Source: an uncultured bacterium
GTDB lineage: Bacteria; Bacteroidota; Rhodothermia; Rhodothermales; Rubricoccaceae
Length of the DNA stretch: 64,000 nucleotides
NCBI GenBank assembly: GCA_947493945.1
Contig: CANLSR010000006.1
Location: 152,106-216,105, forward strand
Reading direction: 5' to 3'
Shown here: piece after piece, positions 43,879 through 52,456 of the stretch
How positions within the stretch are numbered: the stretch's first letter is position 1
Layout of the letters: every line of letters begins with the position of its first letter
The notes under the pieces: model-generated
What the model saw: only the letters and a program-made list of their open reading frames with translations
Told to the model about the DNA's origin: nothing
The model's database searches: none
Translations under genes and position numbers: made by a program

Positions 43879-44300
43879 AAGAGCCATCCAGCACGCCCCT
43901 CGACGACAGCGCCTCCGGCCGCGCCTCCCGCACCTACGAGGGCTGGGTCTCGGTCTTCGAGTGCTCGACCGACTTCGAGGCCGACCTGGTCCGCGACCGG
44001 CTCGACGAGGAGGGCGTCGCCGCCGTCGTGCTGACCCAGCGCGACCACTCGTTCAACCTCAACGTGGGCGACCTGGCGCCGGTCCACGTGATGGTCCGCC
44101 CCGAGGAGGAGGCCGAGGCCCGCGGCATCCTGGACCGCGCGCCCTTGTCGGACGAGGACCTCGAAAAGGCCGCCATGGCCGCGGACGTGATGGCGCCCGA
44201 CGCCTACAGCCCCTCGGCCGAGGCCGCGCTCGACTCCGGGATCGAGGAGATCAGCCTCGACGTGCCCGAGGACGACGACCTGGACGGAGACGACGCCTAG
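43875..44300 (+). CDS. DUF2007-type small protein with acidic tail
   Basis: 141 residues from ATG 43875, overlapping the CPBP gene by 4 bp. Residues ~20-80 are a DUF2007 (putative signal-transducing, GlnB-like) domain: VSVFECSTDFEADLVRDRLD followed by EEGVAAVVLTQ and PVHVMVRPEEEAEARGIL. The remaining ~60 residues are very acidic (DVPEDDDLDGDDA). No catalytic residues; probably a regulator or binding protein. The stop is directly followed by the cdsA GTG. Confidence 0.85.
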   Translation: MKEPSSTPLDDSASGRASRTYEGWVSVFECSTDFEADLVRDRLDEEGVAAVVLTQRDHSFNLNVGDLAPVHVMVRPEEEAEARGILDRAPLSDEDLEKAAMAADVMAPDAYSPSAEAALDSGIEEISLDVPEDDDLDGDDA

Positions 44301-45119
44301 GTGTCGAACTTTGCCCAGCGTGTCCTGACGGCCCTGGTCGGCGCGGCGGTGGTCGTGGCGGCTGTGTGGCTGGGCGGGTGGGTGTTCGCCGTGCTCATCA
44401 CCGCCGCCGCGCTGGCGGCCCAGGTCGAGCTGTACCGGCTGCTGGCCGCCGCCGGGACGCGTCCGCTGGTGGGGCTGGGGCTGGTGCTGGGCGCCGTCGC
44501 CGTGCTGTGGCCCTGGATCCCCGGCGCGGGCCTGGTGCTCGCCGGCGGCCTGCTGGCGCTCTTGCCCGCCGTGCTGTTCCTGCGCCGCGAGACGCCGCTG
44601 CTGGACATCGCCGGCACCGTGTTCGGCGTGTTCTACCCGGCCGGGCTGGCCAGCAGCGTCTTGATCCTGCGCCTGTCCGACGCCCCGTGGCTGGGCGCCG
44701 CCGGTGCCTTCTGGGTCACCGTGACGGTCCTGTTCTGCATCTGGGGCGCCGACTCGTTCGCCTACCTCGCCGGCCGCTCGTTCGGCCGGACGCCGCTGTT
44801 CGAGCGCGTGTCGCCCAAGAAAACCTGGGAAGGCGCCGTGGGCGGGGTGGTGGGCGCGTTCGGGCTGGCGGCGGCCTTTAAGCTGGCCATCGTGGGCAGC
44901 GTGCTGAGCTGGCCCGACGTGCTCGTGATCGCGGTCGCGTGCGGCATCCTGAGCCCGTTCGGCGACTTGACCGAGAGCCTGTTCAAGCGCTCCGTAGGCG
45001 TCAAGGACTCCGCCACCTGGCTGCCGGGGCACGGCGGCCTGCTCGACCGCATCGACGCAACGATCGTCGCCGTGCCCGTGATCGCGCTCTACCTGGAGGT
45101 CACGCGCGGCCTGCTGTAG
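44301..45119 (+). CDS. cdsA: Phosphatidate cytidylyltransferase
   Basis: 272 residues from a GTG that starts at the base after the previous stop. Seven or eight hydrophobic segments. The family signature is complete near residues 230-260: SLFKRSVGVKDSATWLPGHG then GLLDRIDA. The enzyme makes CDP-diacylglycerol from phosphatidic acid and CTP at the inner membrane, the precursor for phosphatidylglycerol, phosphatidylserine and possibly the inositol lipid suggested by the cluster at 7-11 kb. Length is normal. Confidence 0.95.
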   Translation: MSNFAQRVLTALVGAAVVVAAVWLGGWVFAVLITAAALAAQVELYRLLAAAGTRPLVGLGLVLGAVAVLWPWIPGAGLVLAGGLLALLPAVLFLRRETPLLDIAGTVFGVFYPAGLASSVLILRLSDAPWLGAAGAFWVTVTVLFCIWGADSFAYLAGRSFGRTPLFERVSPKKTWEGAVGGVVGAFGLAAAFKLAIVGSVLSWPDVLVIAVACGILSPFGDLTESLFKRSVGVKDSATWLPGHGGLLDRIDATIVAVPVIALYLEVTRGLL

Positions 45120-45448
45120 CGCCGGCTCGCAAGGGCCGCCAGCGGGAGGGGGATGACGCGCTGCGGCGTATTTCTGGAAGATCGCAACCCTGGAACGGTG
45201 GGGCGCTCCGCAGAGGACCGGCCGTGACATGGCGGACGGAAAGTGGGGAGAGGCTGCTCCAAGCAGATCCGTTCGGTCGCCTGGCTCGCGAGATCCGCCA
45301 GCGCGTTGGGTGGAGGGGCGCCGCCCGCTGGCGCCCGGCGTCGGCCTGTGCTTGGACTGTTAAGAAGGCGTGACAGGAGGAGCGATGCCGCAGTGCGGAA
45401 ACATCCGATGCCGCACTGCGTCAAAGGAGGCGAATCACCTCTTCCTTT
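45120..45448. other. Intergenic region upstream of phaR, 329 bp
   Basis: GC-rich 5' part with one GGGCCGCCAGCGGGAGG motif copy (45136-45150) and a lower-GC 3' part. The last 70 bp hold two palindromes (see operator feature) and a strong AAAGGAGG at 45423-45430, 19 nt before the ATG. It is the probable promoter region of the polyhydroxyalkanoate genes. Confidence 0.5.
45384..45421. promoter_or_regulatory. Candidate PhaR operator: two CCGCASTGCGG palindromes
   Basis: CCGCAGTGCGG at 45388-45398 and CCGCACTGCGT at 45411-45421. Both are preceded by GATG, giving a 23-bp period (GATGCCGCASTGCG). Each is an 11-bp palindrome around one base, except the last T. They lie 28-61 bp upstream of phaR. PhaR repressors are known to autoregulate via TGC-rich sites near their promoters, so an operator role is inferred. 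Confidence 0.6.
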
Positions 45449-45898
45449 ATGGCCCGTCTGATCAAACGCTACGGCAGTCGAAAGCTCTACGACACCTCCG
45501 AGAGCCGCTACGTGAGCCTCGACGAGGTCGCCGGCTTCGTCCGCGACGGTGAACAGGTCCAGGTGATCGACAACAAGTCCGGCGCCGACGCGACGGCGGC
45601 CGTCCTGACCCAGATCATCTCCGAGGAGGGCCGCAACGGCCAGGGCCTGCTCTCGGCCGGCTTCCTCCACGACCTGCTCCGCGTCGGCGAGCGTGCCATC
45701 AAGGCGGGCGAGGGCGTCGTCGAGACCGGCATCAGCCAGGCCCGCCGCGGCGTCGACGACCTGGCGCGCCGCGCCGTCGACCGCATCCGGCCCGGCGGAC
45801 CCATCGGCGAGGTCCGCGACGAGATGGAGCGCCTGCGCGCCCGGCTCGAAGGGCTCGAACGCACCCTGGAGACCCTGGACCAGGAACCGGCCGACTAA
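45449..45898 (+). CDS. phaR: Polyhydroxyalkanoate synthesis regulator PhaR-like
   Basis: 149 residues from ATG 45449. The N-terminal PHB_acc_N domain is textbook: LIKRYGSRKLYDTSESRYVS, then DEVAGFVRDGEQVQVIDNKS. The second half is a long amphipathic helix/coiled coil (GVDDLARRAVDRIRPG, MERLRARLEGLERTLETLDQ). PhaR binds both the PHA granule surface and DNA; when PHA accumulates it releases DNA so that phasins are expressed. Two candidate operator palindromes lie just upstream, and a phasin gene follows after 51 bp. Confidence 0.9.
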   Translation: MARLIKRYGSRKLYDTSESRYVSLDEVAGFVRDGEQVQVIDNKSGADATAAVLTQIISEEGRNGQGLLSAGFLHDLLRVGERAIKAGEGVVETGISQARRGVDDLARRAVDRIRPGGPIGEVRDEMERLRARLEGLERTLETLDQEPAD

Positions 45899-45949
45899 CT
45901 CTGGGGCTCCGGCCCCGCTCTGCACACCCACACTCCGACCCCCAATCCC

Positions 45950-46612
45950 ATGGCGATCACGACCAAGAAAAAGCCCACGACCACCGAGAACCTCCAGAAG
46001 GAGCTCACCAAGACCACCGACGACGCGATCTCGACGGCCAAGACGACCGTCGACTCGGTCCAGCGCGACCTGACCGAGGCCGCCGGCGACGTCAAGGACG
46101 CCGTCGGCAAGGTGTTCCTGGCCGGGCTGGGCGCGCTGGCGGTCGCCGAGGAGGAGGGGTCCAAGACCTTCAAGAAGCTCGTCAAGAAGGGCAAGAAGGT
46201 GGAGCTGCCTGGGCTCGGGATGGAGCGCGTCAAGGCCATCCGCGACCAGATCGAGGGCCGCGCCGACGAGGCCGCGGACGCGGTCAAGGGCCGCGTCAAC
46301 GACGCGAAGTACGTCGCCGACCAGACGGCCGACAAGGCCGAGGACCGGATCCAGGAGACCGTCAAGACCGTGATGACGCGGCTGGGCGTGCCCACCCGCA
46401 AGGAGATCTCGGAGCTGACCGCCAGCGTCGAGCGCCTGACCGTCAACATCGAGACGTTGAAGGGGCAGCGCGCGTCGCAGGCGGAGCTGACCCTGGAGTC
46501 TGTCGGCGGCGGCTGGTACGAGGTCAAGATCGGCGACGTGGTGGTCGAGAAGATCCAGGGCAAGGAGGAGGCCGAGAAGGCGCTCATCCGCGTCCAGGAG
46601 CAGCGCGGCTAG
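45950..46612 (+). CDS. Phasin-like PHA granule-associated protein with extra C-terminal domain
   Basis: 220 residues from ATG 45950. Thr/Lys-rich N-terminus, then a hydrophobic patch (VFLAGLGALAVAEEEGSKTF) and a long Lys/Glu/Asp coiled coil with VPTRKEISELTASVERLTVN, typical of PhaF/PhaI-type phasins. The last ~38 residues (VGGGWYEVKIGDVVVEKIQG ... KALIRVQEQ) form a short separate domain, possibly a granule or nucleic-acid contact, not part of standard phasins. It would coat polyhydroxyalkanoate granules. Co-transcribed with phaR. PHA synthase genes are not in the window. Confidence 0.8.
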   Translation: MAITTKKKPTTTENLQKELTKTTDDAISTAKTTVDSVQRDLTEAAGDVKDAVGKVFLAGLGALAVAEEEGSKTFKKLVKKGKKVELPGLGMERVKAIRDQIEGRADEAADAVKGRVNDAKYVADQTADKAEDRIQETVKTVMTRLGVPTRKEISELTASVERLTVNIETLKGQRASQAELTLESVGGGWYEVKIGDVVVEKIQGKEEAEKALIRVQEQRG

Positions 46613-46640
46613 ACGCTCGGCACTCGCTTTGCTCCATCGT

Positions 46641-46697
46641 GGAGCCGGCCGTCGGGCGGACGCGGTGATCGTGTCCGCCCGACCTGTGTCCGGCTCC
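46641..46697. terminator. Long nested hairpin between phasin and patatin genes
   Basis: Outer stem GGAGCCGG/CCGGCTCC and inner 11-bp stem GTCGGGCGGAC/GTCCGCCCGAC with an 11-nt loop. Located 29 bp after the phasin stop and 29 bp before the patatin ATG. It could be a terminator or an mRNA-stability element. The T-tract is weak (CCCTTGTCGT). Confidence 0.5.
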
Positions 46698-46725
46698 CTT
46701 GTCGTCCCCCCACTCATCTCCCGTT

Positions 46726-47943
46726 ATGCAGCTCGCAGACTTCCACCGCACAGGCTCGGTCGGCCTCGCCCTCGCCGGCGGCGGCCCCGAGGGCGCCATC
46801 TACGAGATCGGCGTGCTGCGCGCGCTCGACGACGCGCTCGACGGCCTCGACCTCAACGACATCCCGGTGACGGTAGGCGTCTCGGCCGGCGCGTTTCTGG
46901 GCGCCTCGCTCGCCAACGGCATCACAACGGCCCAGCTGGTGCGGTCGGTGGTGGGGGAGGCGTCGGCCGAGCACCCGTTCCAGCCCGAGATGTTCATGTC
47001 GCCCGCCTTTGGCGAGTACGTGCGCCGCGGGATGCGCGTCCCGGGCCTGATCGCGGACGCGCTCCGGTCGGCCGTGAGCGACCGGGCGTCGGGCGGCCTG
47101 GTCGCCGAGCTGGTGAACCGTCTGGGCCGGGCGGTGCCGGTCGGCGTCTTCGACAACCGGCCGCTGCGCGAGTACCTGGAGCGCGTGTTCGCGGTCCGGG
47201 ACCGGACCAACGACTTCCGCCTCCTGCGGAACAGGCTGTTCGTGGTGGCGACGGACCTGGACTCCAGCCAGACCGTCGTGTTCGGGTCGCCGGGCCACGA
47301 CGACGTCCCGATCTCGCTGGCGGTCCAGGCCTCGACGGCGCTGCCGGGGCTCTACCCGCCGGTCGAGATCGGGGGCCGGTCCTACGTCGACGGCGTGCTC
47401 AACAAGACCGTCCACGCGTCGGTGGCCTTCGAGGAGGGGGCCGGGCTGGTGATCTGCGTCAACCCCATCGTCCCCGTCGACACCGCCAGCGCCGTCGCCG
47501 ACGGGGTGATGGAGCGCGGGCGCCTGACCGACCGCGGGATGCCGGGCGTGATGAGCCAGACGTTCCGCACGCTGATCCACAGCCGGATGGGCACCGGCAT
47601 GGCGTCCTACCGCGGGCGCTACGAGAACGCCGACCTGGTCTTGTTCGAGCCGCCCAAGGACGACTTCCTGATGTTCTTTACCAACGTGTTCTCGTTCTCT
47701 GCCCGCAAGGAGGTCGTGGCCCACGCCTACCGCTCGACGCTGACGCAGCTCCGCGACCGCGCCGACGAGGTGGGGCCGATCCTGGAGCGCCACGGGATCA
47801 CGCTGCGCGCCGACGTCCTGGCGCGCTCCGAGTTCGACGTCTGGAGGAGCGTCGGCATCGGCGACGGCGCCGTGGCTCCCTCGACCGCGGTCACGCGCGA
47901 CCTGAGCGACGCGCTCGCCCGTCTCGACACGCTGATCGGGTAG
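46726..47943 (+). CDS. Patatin-like phospholipase/hydrolase, possible PHA depolymerase
   Basis: 405 residues from ATG 46726. Patatin features: the oxyanion segment LALAGGGPEGAIYEIGVLRA, nucleophile elbow GVSAGA (Ser ~53) and the Asp of the Ser-Asp dyad in YVDGVLNKT (~223). A long C-terminal part (~300-405) contains ARKEVVAHAYRSTLTQLRDR. Patatin-fold enzymes hydrolyse lipids, but a patatin-like protein (PhaZh1 of Haloferax) degrades PHA granules. Location beside phaR and a phasin makes that role possible here. The hairpin in front separates it from the phasin, so expression may differ. Confidence 0.85.
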   Translation: MQLADFHRTGSVGLALAGGGPEGAIYEIGVLRALDDALDGLDLNDIPVTVGVSAGAFLGASLANGITTAQLVRSVVGEASAEHPFQPEMFMSPAFGEYVRRGMRVPGLIADALRSAVSDRASGGLVAELVNRLGRAVPVGVFDNRPLREYLERVFAVRDRTNDFRLLRNRLFVVATDLDSSQTVVFGSPGHDDVPISLAVQASTALPGLYPPVEIGGRSYVDGVLNKTVHASVAFEEGAGLVICVNPIVPVDTASAVADGVMERGRLTDRGMPGVMSQTFRTLIHSRMGTGMASYRGRYENADLVLFEPPKDDFLMFFTNVFSFSARKEVVAHAYRSTLTQLRDRADEVGPILERHGITLRADVLARSEFDVWRSVGIGDGAVAPSTAVTRDLSDALARLDTLIG

Positions 47944-48027
47944 CGGTCGCGCGCCCGGACCCGCCACCGCGCGTGTCGCGCTACGCCCTCGCCAAGCGCG
48001 CGCCGCCCGCCCGGGCCTCGGCCCCGC

Positions 48028-48324
48028 TCAGGCGCCGCCGATCTGGAGGTGGTCCACGACCCGGCGCACGCCCGGCAGCCCGCTCGCGAGCGAGACCACG
48101 ACCCCGCGCGCGGCCGCGTCGGCCGCGACGCCGTAGACCGAGACCACGCCGTCGTGGACGTAGAACGCCAGCCCCGACACGGCCGCGCCCGACCGGCGGA
48201 CGCCGTCGCGCAGCCGGAGAGCCAGGGACCGGTCGGAGGCCGTCCGCGCGCGGAGCGTCTGGTGACGCCCGACCCGCACGCGGAGGGCGGGAGGGAGGCC
48301 GAGGATCCGGGAGCGAATGGACAC
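48028..48324 (-). CDS. Small BON-domain protein
   Basis: 98 residues from GTG 48324 (SIRSRILGLPPALRV); a longer in-frame start at 48402 adds 26 residues without conserved sequence. Residues ~38-97 form a BON domain: LALRLRDGVRRSGAAVSGLA, then FYVHDGVVSVYGVAADAAAR and VVDHLQI. BON domains bind membranes or proteins, often in osmotic-shock proteins. The N-terminal ~35 residues are basic. No signal peptide is apparent. Located downstream of lptD on the same strand. Confidence 0.72.
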   Translation of the reverse strand: MSIRSRILGLPPALRVRVGRHQTLRARTASDRSLALRLRDGVRRSGAAVSGLAFYVHDGVVSVYGVAADAAARGVVVSLASGLPGVRRVVDHLQIGGA

Positions 48325-48405
48325 GAGCCGAAGGGGGGACGCCGGAGGCCAGCAAGCGGCGTGCCACACGCCCCGCCAGCCGCTGGCGCCGGCCGTGGGC
48401 AAGCG

Positions 48406-51132
48406 CTACCGGCTCAGGCCGCCGGCCAGGCCGCCCAGCCGGCGCCCGAAGCCTTGGGAGCGGACCGTCGAGTTGGGCACGTCGAGCCGCAGCAGGTCGC
48501 GCAGGAAGCCGCCCTTGACGTAGAGCGAGACCGCGAACAGCTTGGTCTGCCCGATGGGCTGCCAGTTGACCGACATCTCCCAGCAGTGCAGGTCGCGCAC
48601 CAGCGACAGCCGCGTCTGGGTGACCTCCATCGCCTTGAGGTCCAGGCCGGTGCTGCCCGTGACCGACCACTTGGGCGTGAGCTGGGCGCGGAACTGGTTC
48701 ACGTCGATGGCCGCCGTGGTCGTGCCCTCCGAGAACCCGTTGCCCGGGGTGGTGTTGACCGACAGGCCGGCCGAGAACGACCACGGCGCCGAGTAGTCGA
48801 TGAAGCCGATGGCCGCGCTCCGGGGCGCGCCCATGGTCGGGTCGTAGTCGGGGAGGTTGAGCGACCGGTCCGCCACCGGCCGCACGTCCGACGGGCCGGT
48901 GGCCCGGCCGGAGCTGAAGGACCGCGTGACCTGGAAACCGGCCCTCGTCACCCGCAGCGGGCGGCCCGTGGCACCGAAGTACGTCAGCGGCGGGAGCGCC
49001 GTGCCGGCCGTGTCCGGGGCGTAGGCCGAGAGCTGCGCCGACCCGCTGGCGTTGAAGCCGTAGACCTCCGTGCGGAACGTGGCCGAGAGGTCGTTGATGG
49101 GCGTCCGGTCGTCGGCGAAGTTGTAGCCGCCGTTGACCGAGACCGCCAGCACCTGGCGCGTCGTCCGCTGCTCGGCGCCGGTCGAGTCGGTCTGGACCGT
49201 CCGCGCCACGAACGCGTTCTGGACGCCGAACGACAGCGACCGCGTGGGCGTGACGGGGATCGACGGGTGGATGGCGTAGCGCCGCGTCGTGCCCAGCGAG
49301 TCGGTCTGGACCTCGCGGACGAACCCGAACGCTTGGTAGTCGGGCTGGACGTTGAGCGAGACCTGGGGCGAGACCGTGTGGCGCAGGCCGTCCAGCCGGC
49401 CGATGCGGATCGGGAACGTGCCGTAAAACTCGGTGCTGGCCGACAGACTCGCCACCGCCTGGCGGACCGCCGTGAAGCCGGGCTCCGTCGACGGGACGGC
49501 GCTGCCTGTCAGCGGGTCGTACGTCTGGACGAGGGACTGGCCCGCCCACGTCTCGGTGTAGGCCAGGTTGGGGCTGAGGTTGAGGTTGAGGCTCGGGATC
49601 GAGAACGTGGCGTTGATGGGCACGCGCTGGACCACCTGGTAGTCGAACTGCTGGAGGTCGCACGCCGGGTCGTCGGCGGGGCAGGCGCCGCGCCGGAACG
49701 CGTCGGCGCTCGTCAGCGCCTCCAGCACGCCCACCGTCGTGTCGCCGACGGCGCGGTAGGTGAACCCGTTCTGGACGTTGGCGTCATACTTCAGGTTGAT
49801 CTTCTCGTACCAGCGGTCGTCCCGCCCGCTCCGAAAGGGGAACAGCCGCTGCTGGCTAAACGCGATCTGAGGAAGCTGGGCCTGCGTCCGGTCGTTGGCG
49901 AAGTCCTGCGACACCCGGCCGGAGACCGTCAGCGAGCGGCCCACCGACGGCCACTGCTGGTTGTACGTCACCGACGACGAGGTGGTGGACTGGATCTGGT
50001 TGCTCACCTCCTCGGCCGCCTGCCGCTGGCTGACCGACTGGAGGTCGACGGACGCGGTGAGCCGCTGGCCGCCGGGGAACGTCTGGTTGTGGGTCCACCC
50101 CAGCCCGAGCGGGATCCGGGGCGCAAACCCGGGGTCCGTCGACTCGCCGGTGCGGAGCCGCCCGACGTCGAGGCGGAGCCCGCCCGTGTAGGCGTAGCGC
50201 CGGCTGTACCGGACGGCGCTGGAGAGCGAGAAGGAGCCGGCCGTGCCCACCTTGGCCGCCACCTGGGCGTCGAGGTAGTCGCTGATGGCCCAGTACCACC
50301 CCACGTTGCCCAGGAACAGCCCGTAGCTCGTGTCCTGCCCGTAGTCGACCGCCAGCGGGCCGCTGCGCCGGCCTTGGGCCGCCGGGAAGTAGCCGAACGG
50401 GAGGGCCAGCGGCATCGGGATGCCGAGCAGCTTGAGCTGGACCGGCCCGGTGTAGACCCGCTTGCCGTCCACGATCTTGATGCGGCCCGCCTCCAGCGCG
50501 TAGTGGGGGTGGTCCAGGTCACAGGTGGTGTAGGCGGCGTCCTCGGCGTAGATCACGTGCGCGTCCTGCTGCTTGATGATGCCGCCCAGTAGGAACCCCT
50601 GCTCGATGGCGGTCCGCGCGCCGGTGATCCGCCCGCGCTGGGTGCGCAGGTTGTAGACGAAGCCCTGGCCCGTGAACTCGCCCTCCTCGCCTCGGTACCG
50701 GGGCACGCCGGACGTGTCGCCGGCCAGCGCCGAGGCGCGCAGGGCCTGGTTCCGCGACTCGTAGTCGACCCGGCCGGCCGTGATGGTGGACCCCTCGTAG
50801 TCGGTCTCGACGTCGCCGTAGAGCGACACCACGTCGCCCGGCCCGCCGGTCGAGTCGCGCGGCGCGATCACGATGCGGAGCGAGTCGCGCGCCGTGTACG
50901 CCACCGGCCGCTCCAGCCCGCCCGGCGCGGCGGGCGCCGCCGGCACCGGCAGCCGGATGGGAGCGCCAGCCGCTGGCGGCGTGCCCGGGAGGGCCGGCGG
51001 GGCGTCCAGGGAGTCCGCGGTCAGGGAGTCGGCCGCGAGCGGGACGTCCAGCGAGTCCGCGACCTGGGCCTGGGCGGCCGAGGCCAGGCCCGCCAGCAGG
51101 GTGAGGAGCAGGAGCGAGAAGCGACGGGGCAC
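48406..51132 (-). CDS. lptD: LPS-assembly protein LptD (Bacteroidota type)
   Basis: 908 residues from ATG 51132. Signal peptide (LLTLLAGLASAAQAQ). After a Pro/Ala-rich linker (25-75), residues ~80-230 form an OstA/LptA-like beta-jellyroll: VVSLYGDVETDYEGSTITAG, RYRGEEGEFTGQGFVYN and the internal Cys of AAYTTCDLDHPHYALEAGRI. The long C-terminal part is a barrel of ~26 strands, with CPADDPACDLQQF near 505. LptD with LptE inserts LPS into the outer leaflet. The number and spacing of Cys differ from the E. coli protein. The adjacent genes (kinase, ftsB-like) are not part of the Lpt path. Confidence 0.85.
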   Translation of the reverse strand: MPRRFSLLLLTLLAGLASAAQAQVADSLDVPLAADSLTADSLDAPPALPGTPPAAGAPIRLPVPAAPAAPGGLERPVAYTARDSLRIVIAPRDSTGGPGDVVSLYGDVETDYEGSTITAGRVDYESRNQALRASALAGDTSGVPRYRGEEGEFTGQGFVYNLRTQRGRITGARTAIEQGFLLGGIIKQQDAHVIYAEDAAYTTCDLDHPHYALEAGRIKIVDGKRVYTGPVQLKLLGIPMPLALPFGYFPAAQGRRSGPLAVDYGQDTSYGLFLGNVGWYWAISDYLDAQVAAKVGTAGSFSLSSAVRYSRRYAYTGGLRLDVGRLRTGESTDPGFAPRIPLGLGWTHNQTFPGGQRLTASVDLQSVSQRQAAEEVSNQIQSTTSSSVTYNQQWPSVGRSLTVSGRVSQDFANDRTQAQLPQIAFSQQRLFPFRSGRDDRWYEKINLKYDANVQNGFTYRAVGDTTVGVLEALTSADAFRRGACPADDPACDLQQFDYQVVQRVPINATFSIPSLNLNLSPNLAYTETWAGQSLVQTYDPLTGSAVPSTEPGFTAVRQAVASLSASTEFYGTFPIRIGRLDGLRHTVSPQVSLNVQPDYQAFGFVREVQTDSLGTTRRYAIHPSIPVTPTRSLSFGVQNAFVARTVQTDSTGAEQRTTRQVLAVSVNGGYNFADDRTPINDLSATFRTEVYGFNASGSAQLSAYAPDTAGTALPPLTYFGATGRPLRVTRAGFQVTRSFSSGRATGPSDVRPVADRSLNLPDYDPTMGAPRSAAIGFIDYSAPWSFSAGLSVNTTPGNGFSEGTTTAAIDVNQFRAQLTPKWSVTGSTGLDLKAMEVTQTRLSLVRDLHCWEMSVNWQPIGQTKLFAVSLYVKGGFLRDLLRLDVPNSTVRSQGFGRRLGGLAGGLSR

Positions 51133-51184
51133 GGCGGCGCGGAGACGGGGCTCGAACGGGGCGCGGGGGCGGATCGTGCGTCCG

Positions 51185-52165
51185 CTACTCCGCGTCGTCC
51201 AGGTGCTCGAACACCAGGCGCGCCGCGCCCAGGAGCGCCACGTCGTTGCCCCGCGTCTCGCGCACGACCCGGACGCCCTCCGCCATCGACGGCATCACGG
51301 CCCGCTGGAGCGCCTTCCGCGCCGGGTCCAGCAGCCACGGGCCGGCGTTCGACACCCCGCCGCCGACCACGAACGTGCGGATGTCGAGCAGGTTGACGAC
51401 CGAGCCCATCAGCACGCCCAGCTTGTGCCCGGCCCACGCCAGCAGCTCCTGGGCCGCCGGGTCGCCGGCCACGGCCGACGTGTGGAGCCGCTCCGGCGTC
51501 ACGTCGCACAGGTCGTGGCCCGAGGTCTGGTGGAGGTGCGTGTCGCGGGCCAGCAGCTGGTAACGCGCGTGGCGCGACAGGAACTTCTGGCCGAGGTACG
51601 CCTCGGCCGCGCCCGCCACGCCGGCGCGGCTGTACGGCCCCTCGTAGTCGATGGACACGTGGCCGATCTCGCCCGCGGCGCCCGTCGTGCCCCGGAACAG
51701 CCGGTTGTCGATGACGATCGCCCCGCCGACGCCGGTCCCCAGCGTCACCATCACGAACGAGTCGAAGGGCGCGCCGGCGCCGTAGAACGCCGAGCCGAGC
51801 CCGGCCGCGTTGGCGTCGTTCTCGACCAGGATCGGCCCCGCGACGTCCAGGTCCGCCAGCCGCCGGCGGATCTCGTCGGGCAGGTGGACGGTGTCCCAGC
51901 CCGGGAAGTTGGGCGGCTTGACCACCGTCGTGCGGTCGAGCGAGACCGCGCCCGGCGCCCCGATCCCGACGCCGGCGAAGGCGTCGTCGCCGACCACCTG
52001 GCGGACGCCGTGGGCGATCTGGTCCAGCACGTGCTCCGGCCCGCGGTCCGCCCCCGACGGCCGCTTGGTCTGGCGCACGATGCCGCCCTCGCGCTCGACG
52101 AGCGCCACCTTGAGGTTGGTGCCGCCGAGATCGACCCCGACGGCGTAGTCAGTCGTGGTGGGCAT
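51185..52165 (-). CDS. ROK-family sugar kinase lacking the zinc cysteines
   Basis: 326 residues from ATG 52165. ROK/glucokinase motifs: VGVDLGGTNLKVALVE (phosphate-1), NDANAAGLGSAFYG with catalytic Asp, TLGTGVGGAIVIDNRLFRGT and EIGHVSIDYEG with the His ligand. The normal zinc-binding motif CxCGxxGCxE is replaced by YSRAGVAGAAEAY, so all three Cys are absent while the His and Glu remain. The enzyme probably phosphorylates glucose or another hexose with ATP, but zinc-dependent stabilisation is lost. Its stop abuts the start region of lptD (52 bp), and its start follows the FtsB-like stop directly. Confidence 0.88.
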   Translation of the reverse strand: MPTTTDYAVGVDLGGTNLKVALVEREGGIVRQTKRPSGADRGPEHVLDQIAHGVRQVVGDDAFAGVGIGAPGAVSLDRTTVVKPPNFPGWDTVHLPDEIRRRLADLDVAGPILVENDANAAGLGSAFYGAGAPFDSFVMVTLGTGVGGAIVIDNRLFRGTTGAAGEIGHVSIDYEGPYSRAGVAGAAEAYLGQKFLSRHARYQLLARDTHLHQTSGHDLCDVTPERLHTSAVAGDPAAQELLAWAGHKLGVLMGSVVNLLDIRTFVVGGGVSNAGPWLLDPARKALQRAVMPSMAEGVRVVRETRGNDVALLGAARLVFEHLDDAE

Positions 52166-52456
52166 CTAGTCGGCCTGGGGCGCGGCTTCGAGGCGGTAGA
52201 CCCGCTCACCGGGGCGGCGCATCCCGTACTCCTCGCGGGCGACGCGCTCCAGCGTCTCGTCGTCGAGCCCGCTGCCGACCTCGGCCGCCAGCCGCTCGTT
52301 CTCGGCCGCCAGCCGCTCGTTCTCGGCCGCCAGCCGGTCCAGCTCGCGCGCGTAGCCCACGCGCCGCAGGATGCTGTGGCTGTCGAAGAAGGCGACCCAG
52401 AGGGCCAGCCCGACGAGGCCGACCCACAGGGCGCGGCGACGGAGACGCTTGGACAT
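52166..52456 (-). CDS. FtsB/DivIC-like septum-formation initiator
   Basis: 96 residues from ATG 52456. One membrane helix (ALWVGLVGLALWVAFF), then a coiled coil with perfect heptad-like repeats (LAAENERLAAENERLAAEVG) and a short conserved end (VAREEYGMRRPGERVYRLE), all as in FtsB/DivIC. FtsB with FtsL and FtsQ recruits the septal synthase. The coiled coil is encoded by a 21-bp tandem repeat. The stop is immediately followed by the ROK kinase start. Confidence 0.88.
   Translation of the reverse strand: MSKRLRRRALWVGLVGLALWVAFFDSHSILRRVGYARELDRLAAENERLAAENERLAAEVGSGLDDETLERVAREEYGMRRPGERVYRLEAAPQAD
52281..52336 (-). repeat. 21-bp tandem repeat inside the FtsB-like coiled coil
   Basis: Unit TCGGCCGCCAGCCGCTCGTTC, about 2.7 copies, encodes the repeated ENERLAA heptad. 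Each copy contains the CCGCCAGC motif. Expansion or contraction by 21 bp would keep the frame. Confidence 0.8.
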
